A stretch of 64,000 nucleotides of DNA from Dugong dugon (Eukaryota; Chordata; Mammalia; Sirenia; Dugongidae), in NCBI GenBank assembly GCA_030035585.1, contig CM057482.1, positions 44,249,501 to 44,313,500 of the forward strand, written 5' to 3'. The notes beneath the pieces are model-generated. The model had not been told where the DNA came from. It made no database searches and worked only from the letters and a program-made list of their open reading frames with translations. A program made the translations under genes and the position numbers. This document shows, piece after piece, positions 10,296 through 20,360 of this stretch (position 1 is its first letter; each line of letters begins with the position of its first letter).

Positions 10296-10680
10296 AGAGA
10301 TGTTGATTGCAGTATCGTTTGTAACAGTGAAAAAAATAGAAGCAGTTTAAACATCTGTCAATTAAGGTACCAATTAAATAAGTTATGTTCTAGTAATACA
10401 TTGGTATATTTATGCAGCTTTTAGAAAAAATGAGGTAAGTCTCTTCATGATCTAGTAAGTGAACTAAGGATAAGGGAGCAATGTTTACAGTTACTGTCTC
10501 AAATTAGTGTGTATTTTTCTATTGCATAAAATATTTGGATGTAAAAGTGTGTATTTCTAGAGAGTAGGAAAGAGGGGGAATAATGTAAATGCAGATAGGA
10601 ACTTTTACTTTTTATTTCTATATCTTTCTATTTAAAATTGTGCATGAGCATTCACTGCTTTACAGTTCAAAAAGAAAATA
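10296..10680 (+). mobile_element. Old L1M 3' end
   Basis: Word order matches the 3' region of old mammalian L1s: GTAACAGTGAAAAAAATAGAA, AGTTATGTTCTAGTAATACA, a TATTTATGCAGCTTTTAGAA segment, and a 3'UTR with TTTTACTTTTTATTTCTATA. No frame is open. Diverged, so family rank is uncertain. Confidence 0.5.
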
Positions 10681-11094
10681 AGACAAAGAGGTATGGGGAA
10701 AATAAAAGAAAAAAATTATAAGACAAGAAAGAAACAAGAAAAAATGTATCCATCCCTTTCCCATTTGCTCTAGCTCATGTTCTGTGTGAGAAATGTAGCT
10801 TTTCATAAGTATAAATCTATGCCAAGGCATTGAAAAGTGTTACTGATATTAGGTGAATGTCTTTCTTCTTCTAGTTAACTCAGTAGAATGTTAATGAGTA
10901 TCTGCTACAGATGCAAAGTTTTCATCCAGAGAATGGCAAGAATGGCAGACGTACCAGACATCGTCATAAACCAGTAGCTCTTTATGAGAAGACAGAAGCC
11001 TTAGATTGCACACTATGCTGACAGTCAGTTGTCTACTCAGCCAATCCTGTCCTGTATGTTTAAGGCTCCTCAAAAGGTGAGTAATAGTGAAATA

Positions 11095-11815
11095 TGTTGT
11101 TGTTGTTTTTAGGTGCCTTCGAGTTGGTCCAATTCATAGCGAACCAATGTACAACAGAACCAAACACTGCCCTGTCTTGCACCATCCTCACAATCCTTGC
11201 TATGTTTACTTCCAGGGTTGCAGCCACTGTGTCAATTGATCTTATCAAGGGTCTTCAACTTTTTCACTGACCTTCGACTTTACCAAGCCTGAAGTCCTTC
11301 TCCAGGGACTGGTCCCTTCTGATAATATGTCCAAAGTATGTGAGACAAAGTCTCACCATCTTCACTTCCTAGAATCACTCTGATTGTATTTCTTCCAAGA
11401 CACATTTGTTCGTTCTTCTGGCAGCCCATGGTATATTCAATATTCTTTGCCGACACCATAATTCAAAGGCATCAATTCTTTGTCAGTCTTTCTTATTCAT
11501 TGCTCAGCTTTCACATGCATATGAGGTGATTGAAAATCCCATGGCTTGGGTCAGGCACACCTTAGTCTTCAAAGTGACATCTTTGCTTTTTAATGCTTCA
11601 GAGAGGTCTTTCGCAGCAGATTTGCCCAAAGCAGTGACTAATTTTGAGAAGTAAATTGCCAGGCCTTTTTTCCTAGTCTGTCTTAGTCTGGAAGCTCTGC
11701 AGAAACCTGTCTACCATGGGTGATCCTGCTAATATTTCAGATACCAGTGGCATAGCTTCCAGCATCATAGGAACGTGCAAGCCACCGCAGTATGGCAAAC
11801 TGACAGATTGGTGGT
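11095..11815 (-). mobile_element. Internally deleted RTE1-type element (long form)
   Basis: On the minus strand this has the RTE 5' head (about 11815-11636) joined to the last ~540 bp of the element (11633-11095), ending in CACCTAAAAACAACAACAAC. The retained 3' part corresponds to the end of the RTE ORF after the reverse-transcriptase core (ACTTTGAAGACTAAGGTG and GGGCTGCCAGAAGAACG are recognisable), with several frame breaks. It faces the plus-strand copy that starts at 11868. Confidence 0.8.
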
Positions 11816-11867
11816 AGCTCCAGAATCTATTCTCATTAAAATATCTGGTAATCACAGTGAAACCTTT

Positions 11868-12290
11868 GCATGTGAAAGCTGGACAACGCGTAAGGAAGAC
11901 CAAAGAAGAACTGATGCCTTTGAATTATGGTGTTGGCGAAGAATACTGAATATACTATGGACTGCTCAAGAACAAACAAATCTGTCTTGGAAGAAATACA
12001 GCCAGAATGCTCCTTAGAAGCAAGGGTGGTGAGACTTCATCGCACATACTTCGGACTTGTTATCAGGAGGGATCAGTCCCTGGAGAAGGACATCATCCTT
12101 GGTAAAATAGAGGGTCAGCGAAAAAGAGGAAGACCCGCAATGAGATGGATTGACACAGTGGCTGCAACAACAGACTCAAGCAAAACAAAGACTGTGAGGA
12201 TGGCGCAGGACGGGACAGTGTTTTGTTCTGTTGTACATAGGGTCACTATGAGTCAGAACCAACTAGATGGCACCTAACAACAACAACAAC
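11868..12290 (+). mobile_element. RTE1-type LINE, 3' fragment
   Basis: 5'-truncated copy starting at TTTGCATGTGAAAGCTGGAC and running to CACCTAACAACAACAACAAC. It encodes the C-terminal end of the RTE ORF in two overlapping frames (a frameshift lies near 11990-12000); the second, 11927-12277, includes DQSLEKDIILGKIEGQRKRG and the final MSQNQLDGT before the stop. Its sequence is the inverted counterpart of 11097-11530. Confidence 0.85.
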
Positions 12291-12654
12291 ATTTTTTGGG
12301 GGTGGGCAATGATATATTTTTCGTTAGTTTTATGTCTAATAATATCCTCATAATTATTTTTTATTAGACCTTCTGCTAGCTAAGCAGAAAGGTGAACGGT
12401 TTTAAATAATCAGCAGTCTACTGAGACAAAGGAAGAGAAAAAAAAAAATCCCCTCAAAGCATCTATAGTGAGTTTTTAAAGAACCTTGAAGCACAGTTGT
12501 TGATAATGGGTATGTTAAAGTCTCTTCGGGCAGCTTAGGCTTCACCATCTATTGGCTTACCTCAACAAACCATGAGAGCAGAAGCTTCCAGAAAGGCTAT
12601 GTCAAGGACTGAAGGGTAAGAAAGGATTATTCTCTACCTGTGAGGAGGAGCCAC
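12291..12654. other. Unassigned short stretch
   Basis: AT-rich spacer between two RTE-derived elements, with a short A run near 12437. I see no gene and no repeat I can name. Confidence 0.4.
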
Positions 12655-13200
12655 CACCCATCTATTAGTTTGTTGTACTGTAGTGGCTTGTATGCTGCTA
12701 TGATGGTGGAAGCTATGACACTAGCATTTCAAATACCAGAGGGATCACCCATGGTGGACCAAATTAAGACATAAGAGGAAGAGAGGGCTGGTAATCTACT
12801 TCTGATTATGGCTCATAATGGCTCACAACGGCTCACAACAGAATACTGTCAGATACAGTGCTAGAGCAACCCCTGGGTATCACAAGCGGTTAAGTGCTTG
12901 ACTACTAGCCAAAAGGTTGAGGGTTCAAACCCACTCAGAGGTGCCTTAGAAGAATGGACTGGTGATCTGCTTCTCAAAGGTCACAGCCTTGAAAACTCCA
13001 TGGAGCACAATTCTACTCTGCACACATGGAGTCACCTTGAATTGGAGCCCATTCAGCAGCAACTAACAACAACCATGATAGTGCTGGAGGACAAGCCCCC
13101 AAGGTTGGAAGGCACTCAAAATACAACAGTGGCCTCAACAGTGGACTAGAGCATACCAACAATTGTGCAGATGGTGCAGGACTGGGCAACTAACAACAGC
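12655..13200 (+). mobile_element. Internally deleted RTE1-type element with nested SINE
   Basis: Head (CATCTATTAGTTTGTTGTAC, GAAGCTATGACACTAGCATT, GGTAATCTACTTCTG) and tail (ACAAGCCCCCAAGGTTGGAA, GATGGTGCAGGACTGGGCAA, ACTAACAACAGC) surround an AfroSINE at 12867-13070. The flanks ATACAGTGCTAGAG and ATGATAGTGCTGGAG look like the SINE's imperfect target duplication, so the SINE is the younger insertion. Confidence 0.75.
12867..13070 (+). mobile_element. AfroSINE, CACAGCC/GCACACATGG subfamily
   Basis: Sense copy with the block AAAGGTCACAGCCTTGAAAA, CTCTGCACACATGGAGTC and a tail that ends AGCAACTAACAACAACC, i.e. closer to the RTE 3' end than the other AfroSINE types here. Same type as 23013, 26577 and 52415. 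Confidence 0.8.
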
Positions 13201-13204
13201 AATA

Positions 13205-14977
13205 TGAGAAGAAGGAAAGCGAGCAGGCATTTAAGATAGACATGTCTGTGTTTTCCCCAGGCATGCTACACTCTTCAGCACCATTCAAATACATACTAAT
13301 AAAGGAGTTTTTATTTAAGTGAATTTTTTTGTATTTATAAGAGAAATATTAGTAACAGTTCACCAGCTCTTGTAGAATCTCATTGGACCCGCACGGAGTC
13401 CAGCATTCCAGACCCTAGAGATGATAGACTCCGCCATGGGGTATGGACAAGAAATAAAAGTTAAAATACCATCAAAGAGAAACCCCATGTCAGAGCAGAG
13501 AGTGCAGGCCTTCACAGCGGAGAAGGAAGCATTAAGATAATCATACTCACTTGTCAGGAAACTGAACAAGTAACGGGAGGAAGAAATTCCGGTCATCAAA
13601 GGGAAGGGGCTCAGCAGTAATCTTTCCATGTATCTAGTCCAGATAAAAGGCACCTGCTCATCCTCACCTCTGTAAAGTGCCCTGCCCTGCTGCTGGAACT
13701 ATGAAAAGTCTACAACCATGAGTATACAAGGATGAAAGCCTAAAATACAGACATCTTACATACAAGTAATAGTAAAATCTCTCAAGGGAAAAAAAGAGAG
13801 CACGTTTAGCAATGTTATCACAAATAATTCTTGACAAAGAAAGACGTTGCTGTGTATTGTGTGTGAGAGAGAGAGGGAATACATATGGTACAAATTTGTT
13901 TCTATCTATATTTTCATTTATATATATATATGTATAAATACATGAAGAGTAAATATTAAAAAGTATAAAATAAGGAAACAAAAAGAAAGAAATAGCCATT
14001 GCTGTTATTATAATATTGAGAGCTTTAGCAAGACCCCAGAAAATTCTAAGTTATTAGTGTAGAACCTATTGTCTAAATTCAGTGCAAGAGATAAAATTCT
14101 GAACAGTGTTATAGGCAACTTTTTATCAAGATTTAATTGTTAGAAGTTGCTTCCTTTCAAGGAAAATGACTTAGCCCTCAGGATATGCAGATTAATATGA
14201 TAATAAGCCACATTTTTTTTTTCAATGGGAGGGCCTTCAGCTATTCTTACAAGAGTGAAAATTTCTAGGAATTATCCTTACTGTTATTATAGATTAATAC
14301 ATTTCAGCAGTGCCACACCACAAATCTTTGGCACTGACCTATATAGAAACATTAATATCTTATGATATTGATTTCAAAGACAAAGTCCAGAAATTTATGG
14401 TAAATCTGGAGGAAGTTGCTCGCATGATAGATGCCTCCCTAAGATTCACCTAGTAAAATCCAAGGAAATCACAGTCACCAGTGGAGCTCAAGAGCAGCTA
14501 AGTGAGCATATGCATCCTCCACAGGGGCCTGTAGGCCCTCAGGGACGAGGACACACATTTTCTATAAGCAGCCACCTGGAACATCGCTCGGTCCTGAGTT
14601 CTCTGTAACTGTCACTGGCAGATTGAGTGATAGACTAGATCAGGCTCGTGAGAATCCCACTGTCAGTGCCATTTTGATGAGGTTCCAGATGTGCCCCTCC
14701 CCACATCCAGGACATGTGCAGTAGAACAAAATGAGTTGCTTCAGAACTGTTAGAAAGTGATTGGGAAAAACCCGGGCAGAGCTGTGGAACAAATGTGCTT
14801 TGAGCTCCGATAGGTTGGGCACAATTTCCTGATGTACAATTGTACAGGAATAAATAGCCTTAAAAAAATAAATAAAGTGTGTAGCACAGGAGGAGTTGGG
14901 AAAAGCAATGCTTTCCCTGCCCCTTTGCTCCAGTTTAGTACTTTGAGAGGAAATCAAAGCTCCAAACCTCTTATCCA
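13205..14977. other. Unique non-coding DNA
   Basis: No interspersed repeat is recognised for about 1.8 kb. It holds a short GTGTGAGAGAGAGAGGG / TATATATATATG low-complexity zone at about 13856-13935 and a 97-codon minus-strand frame at 13360-13653, listed separately. The longer minus-strand frame at 14640-15071 runs into an RTE derivative and is not credible as a gene. Confidence 0.45.
13360..13653 (-). other. Unrecognised 97-codon open frame
   Basis: The frame is uninterrupted, begins with ATG and sits in repeat-free DNA of higher GC than its surroundings. No family is recognised. A good splice-donor-like GTGAGTATG lies inside it (minus strand, about 13553-13545) and an acceptor-like TTTACAG lies just upstream at about 13670, so it could also be non-coding DNA with chance splice sites or a decayed repeat. 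Coding status is unproven. Confidence 0.2.
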
Positions 14978-14984
14978 CCACCCC

Positions 14985-15305
14985 TCTGTCAGTTCGTTGT
15001 ACTCTGGTGGCTTCCATGTTGCTGTAATTCTGAAAGATACGCCACAGTATTCCAAATACCAGCAAGGTCACCCCTTAAGGGCAGGTTTCAGCAGAGCTTC
15101 CAGACCAAGACAGACTAGGAAGAAAGGCCTGGTGATCTACTTCTGAAAATTAGTCAATGAAAACTCTATGGATCAGAACAGAATATTGTCCAACTGGATT
15201 CAAACATGCCAATGATCCTGAAGATGATGCAGGACTGGGGATGTTTTGTTCTATTATACAAAATGTTGCTGTGAGTCAGAGCAGATTTGGTGGCAGCTAA
15301 CAAGA
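14985..15305 (+). mobile_element. Internally deleted RTE1-type element
   Basis: Head: CTGTCAGTTCGTTGTACTCT, GCTTCCAGACCAAGACAGA, GATCTACTTCTGAAAATTAG. Tail: GATGATGCAGGACTGGGG, then GAGTCAGAGCAGATTTGG and CAGCTAACAAGAG. The tail join resembles that of 3103-3480, implying a shared deletion derivative. Confidence 0.75.
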
Positions 15306-15959
15306 GCAAATCTCTTGTAGTAGTAACTATAATTCACAAGCAGCTAAATATATTTTCCAAGCATGGTCTTCTTTAAGTATTAAAACTAGATAGCAGCATA
15401 CATAAGTAATCAGAACCCTAAATAGGAACAGGCTTCTTAGGACCACAGGAAGTCAACCTCTACAAGTGCCCTCAAGGTCTAGGGGTAGGTAGCAGAGGGC
15501 AGGGAACATTTCCTTCCCCATCTCTGTCTGTTAGCCTCACAGGTCATCATCCCAAAATGGCCAGGCCAGGTAAACATTTGAGGCTGATGTTTTCTGGTTT
15601 GTTTATCTTCTTTCTGTCATTTTCACTGATATTCTCTGCTCCTCTTGGCGACTGACCTTTCTCAAATGTTGGTTTTGTTTTATAAATGTCCTATTGTAAA
15701 TAAGAGGGCAGAGTTTAAGGAGCAAAGGCCAACACAGCTGGAAGGTACTGTGTGGGTCAGTGAGCCTTGTTTCAGACAACCTTCATCTGCCAAAGGAGAG
15801 CGTTAACCTGCTCCCAGCCACAAAGAAGACAAAGGAGTCGCCCCCACCTCCCAATGCTGCAGCGAAGCCCAGCTTCTTAATACTCCCCAAGAGAACACAC
15901 TTAGCCTATTTGTTGGCTTATCTGCTTGCAGTGGGGTCTCTTTGGGAAACAAGGGTCAC
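15306..15959. other. Unique non-coding DNA
   Basis: No repeat or gene is recognised. A short frame at 15760-15984 overlaps the following SINE and has no known homology. Confidence 0.45.
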
Positions 15960-16165
15960 GAGCCCTGGTGCGCGGTGGTTATAAGTGCTGGGTTGCTAAC
16001 CGGAAGGTTGGCAGTTTGAATCCACCAGCCCCTCCGCAGGAGAAAGAGGTAGTAGTCTGCTTCTGTAAAGATTTACAGCCTTGGAGACCCTATGGGGCAG
16101 TTGTACTCTGTCCTATGGGGTCTCTATGAGTCAGAATTAACTGGACAATAATGGGTTGATTTTTC
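15960..16165 (+). mobile_element. AfroSINE, long subfamily
   Basis: Sense copy starting GAGCCCTGGTGCGCGGTGGT, with B-box-like AGTTTGAATCC, the insert TTCTGTAAAGATTTACAGCC, and the tail GTCAGAATTAACTGGACAAT. Confidence 0.88.
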
Positions 16166-16364
16166 AGTTATGTATCTGGGTTACTTTTATACAGAGATGT
16201 TGGGAGCTAACTCAATATTTAACAGTGCTGGTGATGATGATTGCAAAATGTTCTGTTCAAGATTCATATTTTCAGCATTGGTTATTTCTGTCATCTCAGA
16301 ATCCCTATAGGACAAGAATTTATTACATGTAACCGAGTTTCTTCAAATGGAAATCATAGGAAAC

Positions 16365-16560
16365 TGGGATTTAAGCCCCAGCTACATTCTTTACAGGACA
16401 TAGGATTCTAGTTGGATAATTCAAATAACTTCTCTGAGACACTATTTCCTTGGCAATGAAATAAGAATAATATTCTCTTTCCTCTTGCCTCAAAAGGTGG
16501 TTGAGACTCAAATAAGGCCATGCATATGAAAGCACATTGTAAACAGCAAAATATTCACAA
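16365..16560 (+). mobile_element. MIR SINE (old)
   Basis: The order GGATTTAAGCCCCAGCTAC, AACTTCTCTGAGACACTATT, TGAAATAAGAATAATATTC, TGGTTGAGACTCAAATAAGG, GAAAGCACATTGTAAACAG follows MIR. Strongly diverged. Confidence 0.55.
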
Positions 16561-16770
16561 ACGGTACTTGGCAGTTGGACTATAGTACTTGGGTTGACCT
16601 TGTTCAGCAATTGTCTTCTTTTTTTTTTCAGATGATCAAAAACATGGGGCATTCTAAACTGAAGAGATCTCAAATTACGATACATTTCTGGGGTTTAATA
16701 CAGTGAAGAGCAGATAGTGAAGTGGCCAGTATTTGCCAATAGGCAGATGGAGGATCTACGTTTGGGGTAG

Positions 16771-17092
16771 AATGTTGTTAGTCACTATCAAGTTGGCTCT
16801 GATTTATGGTGACCTTACGTATAACAGATCAAAACTTTGCCCAGTTCTGGACCATCTTCCAGCATATATCGACAATATTCTGTTGTGATTTATAGCGTTT
16901 TCAATGGGTGATTTTGAAAAGTAGATCAACAGTCCTTTCTTCCTAGTCTGTCTTAGTCTAGAAGCTCCTCTGAAACCTGTCCACCATGAGTCACCCTGAT
17001 AATATTTGAAATACCAGGGACATACCTTCCAGTATCATTCCACCATGCAAGCTACCACAGTGCCACAGACTGGCAGATGGGTGGTGGGATAG
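16771..17092 (-). mobile_element. Internally deleted RTE1-type element
   Basis: Antisense head-tail derivative: tail AATGTTGTTAGTCACTATCA and CAGTTCTGGACCATCTTCCA, then the head from GATTTATAGCGTTTTCAAT to CAGACTGGCAGATGGGTGGTG. Ten bases separate it from an antisense AfroSINE. Confidence 0.75.
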
Positions 17093-17102
17093 TCAAAGCA
17101 TT

Positions 17103-17311
17103 GTTGTCGGTGGTTATTGTACCATCAAGTAGACTTCAACTCAGAGTAACCATATAGGACAGAGTAGAACTGCCTCATAGGGTCTCCAAGGCCTTACTCT
17201 TTACGGAAGCAGACTGCCACATCTTTCTCCTGTGAAGCAGCTGATGGGTTTGAACTGCCGACCTTCCAGTTAGCAGCCGAGTGCTTAACCACTGTGCCAC
17301 CAGGGCCTCCA
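17103..17311 (-). mobile_element. AfroSINE, long subfamily
   Basis: Antisense copy from TTGTTGTCGGTGGTTATTGT to CACCAGGGCCTCC, with the internal block read as GGCCTTACTCTTTACGGAAG on the plus strand. Confidence 0.85.
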
Positions 17312-17870
17312 ACAGGACTTCTAAGTCAAAGCATATTGACCGCCATTGAAGTGACCGAGCAGAAATTATTCTTCCTTAATATCTCAGAAGGCAAACAATC
17401 TTCATGATTAACAGGTTCAAGGCTCACAGCGTCAGTCTTGATGCTTTCCAGGAGTTAGTGTGCTTAATTAAGCGTTGTCCAACAGAGAGGGCAAAGGAAT
17501 GCTGATGCCCACAGGATAGGAATTCTAATTTGGTTTCCAGGAAGCATCTTTGGGTGACAGCAATAGCCAGCAAGCATACTTCATGCCATTAAACACTGGA
17601 ATAGAGAGAAAGAAAGTTTCTCACTCTATTGTTAAAACACACATCTCATGCTCTGAGTTGACTTCATCTTTGAATGTTGTTCTTAGTTGCCATTAAGTCA
17701 GCTCCAACTCATGGCAACCCCATGTATAACAAAAGGAAACGTTGCCCAGTCCTGCACCATCTTCACAATGGCCAACATGTTTGAGTCCATTGTTGAGAAG
17801 ACTGTGTATTTTGAGCGCATTCCATCTTTCAGCACTATATAGAACGATGTTCTGTTGTGATCCATAGGGT

Positions 17871-20166
17871 TTTTTTTTTTTTTAATTGCATTTTAGATGA
17901 AGGTTTACAGAACAAACTAGGTTTTCATTAAAAAGTTAGTACACATACTATTTTATGGCATTGATTAACAACTCCACGGCATGTCAACACTCTCCCTTCT
18001 AGATCTTGGGTTCCCTATTATCAGCTTTCCTGTCCACTCCTGCCAGCTAGTCCTTGCCCCTGGGCTGATGTGCCCCTTTAGTCTCATTTTGTTTTATTGG
18101 TCTGTCTAATCTTTGTCTGAAGGGTGAACTTTGGGAGTGACTTCATTACTGAGCTAAAAGGGTGTCCCTGGGCCATACTCTTGGGGTTTCTCCAGTCTCT
18201 GTCAGGCCAGGAAGTCTGATATTTTTCTTGTGAGTTAGAATTTTGTTCTACATTTTTCTCCAGCTCTGCCCAGGACCCTCTATAGTGATCCCTGTTAGAG
18301 CAGTCAGTGGTGGTAGCTGGCACCATCTAGTTTTTCTGGACTCAGCCTGGTGGAGGCCTGGATGGTTGTGGTCTATTAGTCCTTTGGACTAATCTTTCCC
18401 TTGTATCTTTAGTTTTCTTCATTCTCCCTTGCTCCCGAAGGGGTGAGACCAGTGGAGTATCTTAGATGACCACTCACAGGCTTTTAAGACCCCAGATGCT
18501 ACTCACCAAAGTAGAATGTAAAACATTTCTTTATAAACTATGTTATGCCAATTGAGCTAGATGTTCTCCAAGACCATGGTTCCCACAGCCCTCCGACCAG
18601 CAATTTGATCCCTCAGGGAGTTTGGATGTGTCTATGGAGCTTCCATGACCTTGCCTTGTACAGGTTGTGCTGGCTTCCCCAGTATTGTGTACTGTCTTAT
18701 CCTTCACCAAAATTACCACTTATCTGTCATTTATTTAGTGTTACCCCCCACCCCTCCCCTCCCTTGTAACCATCAAAGATTGTTTCTTTCTGTGTGTAAA
18801 CCTTTTCGTGAGTTTTTACAGTAGTGGTCTCATACAATATTTGTCCTTTTGTGATTGACTTATTTCACTCAGCATAATGCCCTCAAGATTAATCCATGTT
18901 ATGAGATGCTTTGCAGATTCATCTTTGTTCTTTATTGTTGCATAATACTCCATTGTGTGTATGTACCATAGTTTGTTTATCCATTCATCTGTTGATGGGC
19001 ATCTAGGTTGTTTCCATCTTTTTGCTATTGTGGACCATGCTGCCATGAACATGGGTGTGTATGTGTCTATTCGTGTGACAGCTCTTATTTCTCTAGGATA
19101 TATTCCTAGAAGTGGGATTGCTGGATCATATGGTATTTCTATTTCTAACTTTCTAAGGAAGTGCCATATTGTTTTCCAAAATGGTTGTATCATTTTGCTT
19201 TCCCACCAACAATGCATAACAGTTCCAATCTCCCCACAGCCTCTCCAGCATTCGTTATTTCCTGTTTTTTGACTCGTGCCAGTAATACTGGGGTGAGATT
19301 TTATCTCATTGTGGTTTTGTTTTGCATTTCTCTAATGGCTAGTGATCAGGAGCATTTCCTCATGTGTCTGTTGGCCACTTGAATGTCTCCTTTGGTGAAG
19401 TGTCTGTTAATTTCCTTTGCTCATTTTTTAATTGGATTATTTGTCCTTTTGTTGTAGAGGTGCTGGATTTTCCTGTAGATTTTAGATGTTAGACCTTTCT
19501 CTGACTTGTAATATCCAAAAATTTTTTCCCAGTCTGTAGGTTTTCTTTTTACTCTTTTGGTGAAGTCTTTTGATGAGCATAAATGTTTAATTTTTAGGAG
19601 ATCCCAGTTATCTAGCTTAGCTTCTGGAGTTTGTGTTATGTTAGTTATCCTGTTAATGCTGTGTATTAGGGCCTCTAGCATTTATCCTATTTTTTCTTCT
19701 ATGAACTTTATAGTTTTTGGCTTTATATTTAGGTCTTTGATCCATTTTGAATTAGTTTTTGTGTATAATTTGAGGTAGGGGTCCTGTTTCATTTTTTTGC
19801 AGATGGAAATCCAGTATTACCAGCACCATTTTGTTAAAAAGACTGTTTTCCATTTGATGGACTTTGGGCCCTTATCAAAGATCCGGTGACCATAGATGGA
19901 TGGAATTTATATCCGGGTTCTCAATCCTCTTCCATTGGTCAATGTGTCTGTCTTTGTACCAGTACCAGGCTGTTTTGACTACCGTAGCTGTATAGTAGTT
20001 TCTGAGGTCAGGTAGTGCGAGTCCTCCTACTTTATTCTTCTTCTTCAATGGTGCTTTACTTATCTGTAGCTTCTTCCATTTCCATATAAAGTTAATGATT
20101 GGTTTTTCCATCTCTTTAAAGAATGTTGTTGGTATTTGGATCCTGATTGCATTGTATTTGTGAATC
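17871..20166 (-). mobile_element. 5'-truncated L1 (2.3 kb)
   Basis: The poly-T at 17871 marks the L1 poly-A end on the minus strand. The 3'UTR (17871 to about 18815) has one copy of the terminal module (TTTACAGAACAAACTAGG... on the plus strand) and then CTTTTAGCTCAGTAATGAAG on the minus strand. It is followed by the C-terminal part of ORF2. The element is truncated at 20166 and lies inside an RTE derivative, so it is younger than that element. Confidence 0.9.
18816..20166 (-). pseudogene. L1 ORF2 C-terminal remnant
   Basis: Three frame pieces on the minus strand carry L1 ORF2p signatures downstream of the reverse transcriptase: [16 protein letters not shown] and [20 protein letters not shown] (20168-19875), LDNWDLLKIKHLCSSKDF (19681-19421), and the C-terminal [15 protein letters not shown] plus [14 protein letters not shown] (19217-18816). 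Frameshifts separate them. The endonuclease and the RT active site are missing, so it is inactive. Confidence 0.9.
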
Positions 20167-20360
20167 ATAAGGTTTTCACTGACTAATTTTCAGAAGTAGA
20201 TCAACAGGCATTTCTTTCTTGTCTGTCTTAGTCTGGAAGCTCCACTGAAACCTGTCCAGTGGGTGACTCTGCTGGTATTTGAAATACTGATGGCATAGCT
20301 TCCAGCATCACAGTGACGCACAAACCACCACAGTACAACGCACTGACAGACAGATAGTGC

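Larger units (their letters stand above)
17677..20360 (-). mobile_element. RTE1-type derivative split by an L1
   Basis: The tail half (17677-17870, GTTGTTCTTAGTTGCCATTA to TGTTGTGATCCATAGGG) and the head half (20167-20360, AAGGTTTTCACTGACTAATT to CACTGACAGACAGATAGTG) are two parts of one antisense head-tail derivative. An L1 separates them. GATCCATAGGGTTT on the left and GAATCATAAGGTTT on the right are the imperfect target duplication. Confidence 0.8.

Noticed and set aside
14640..15071. 143-codon minus-strand frame
   Set aside because: It crosses from unique DNA into the antisense of an RTE derivative, with no domain or conserved start.
18955..19382. Plus-strand frames of 73-105 codons
   Set aside because: Antisense shadow of the L1 ORF2 C terminus.
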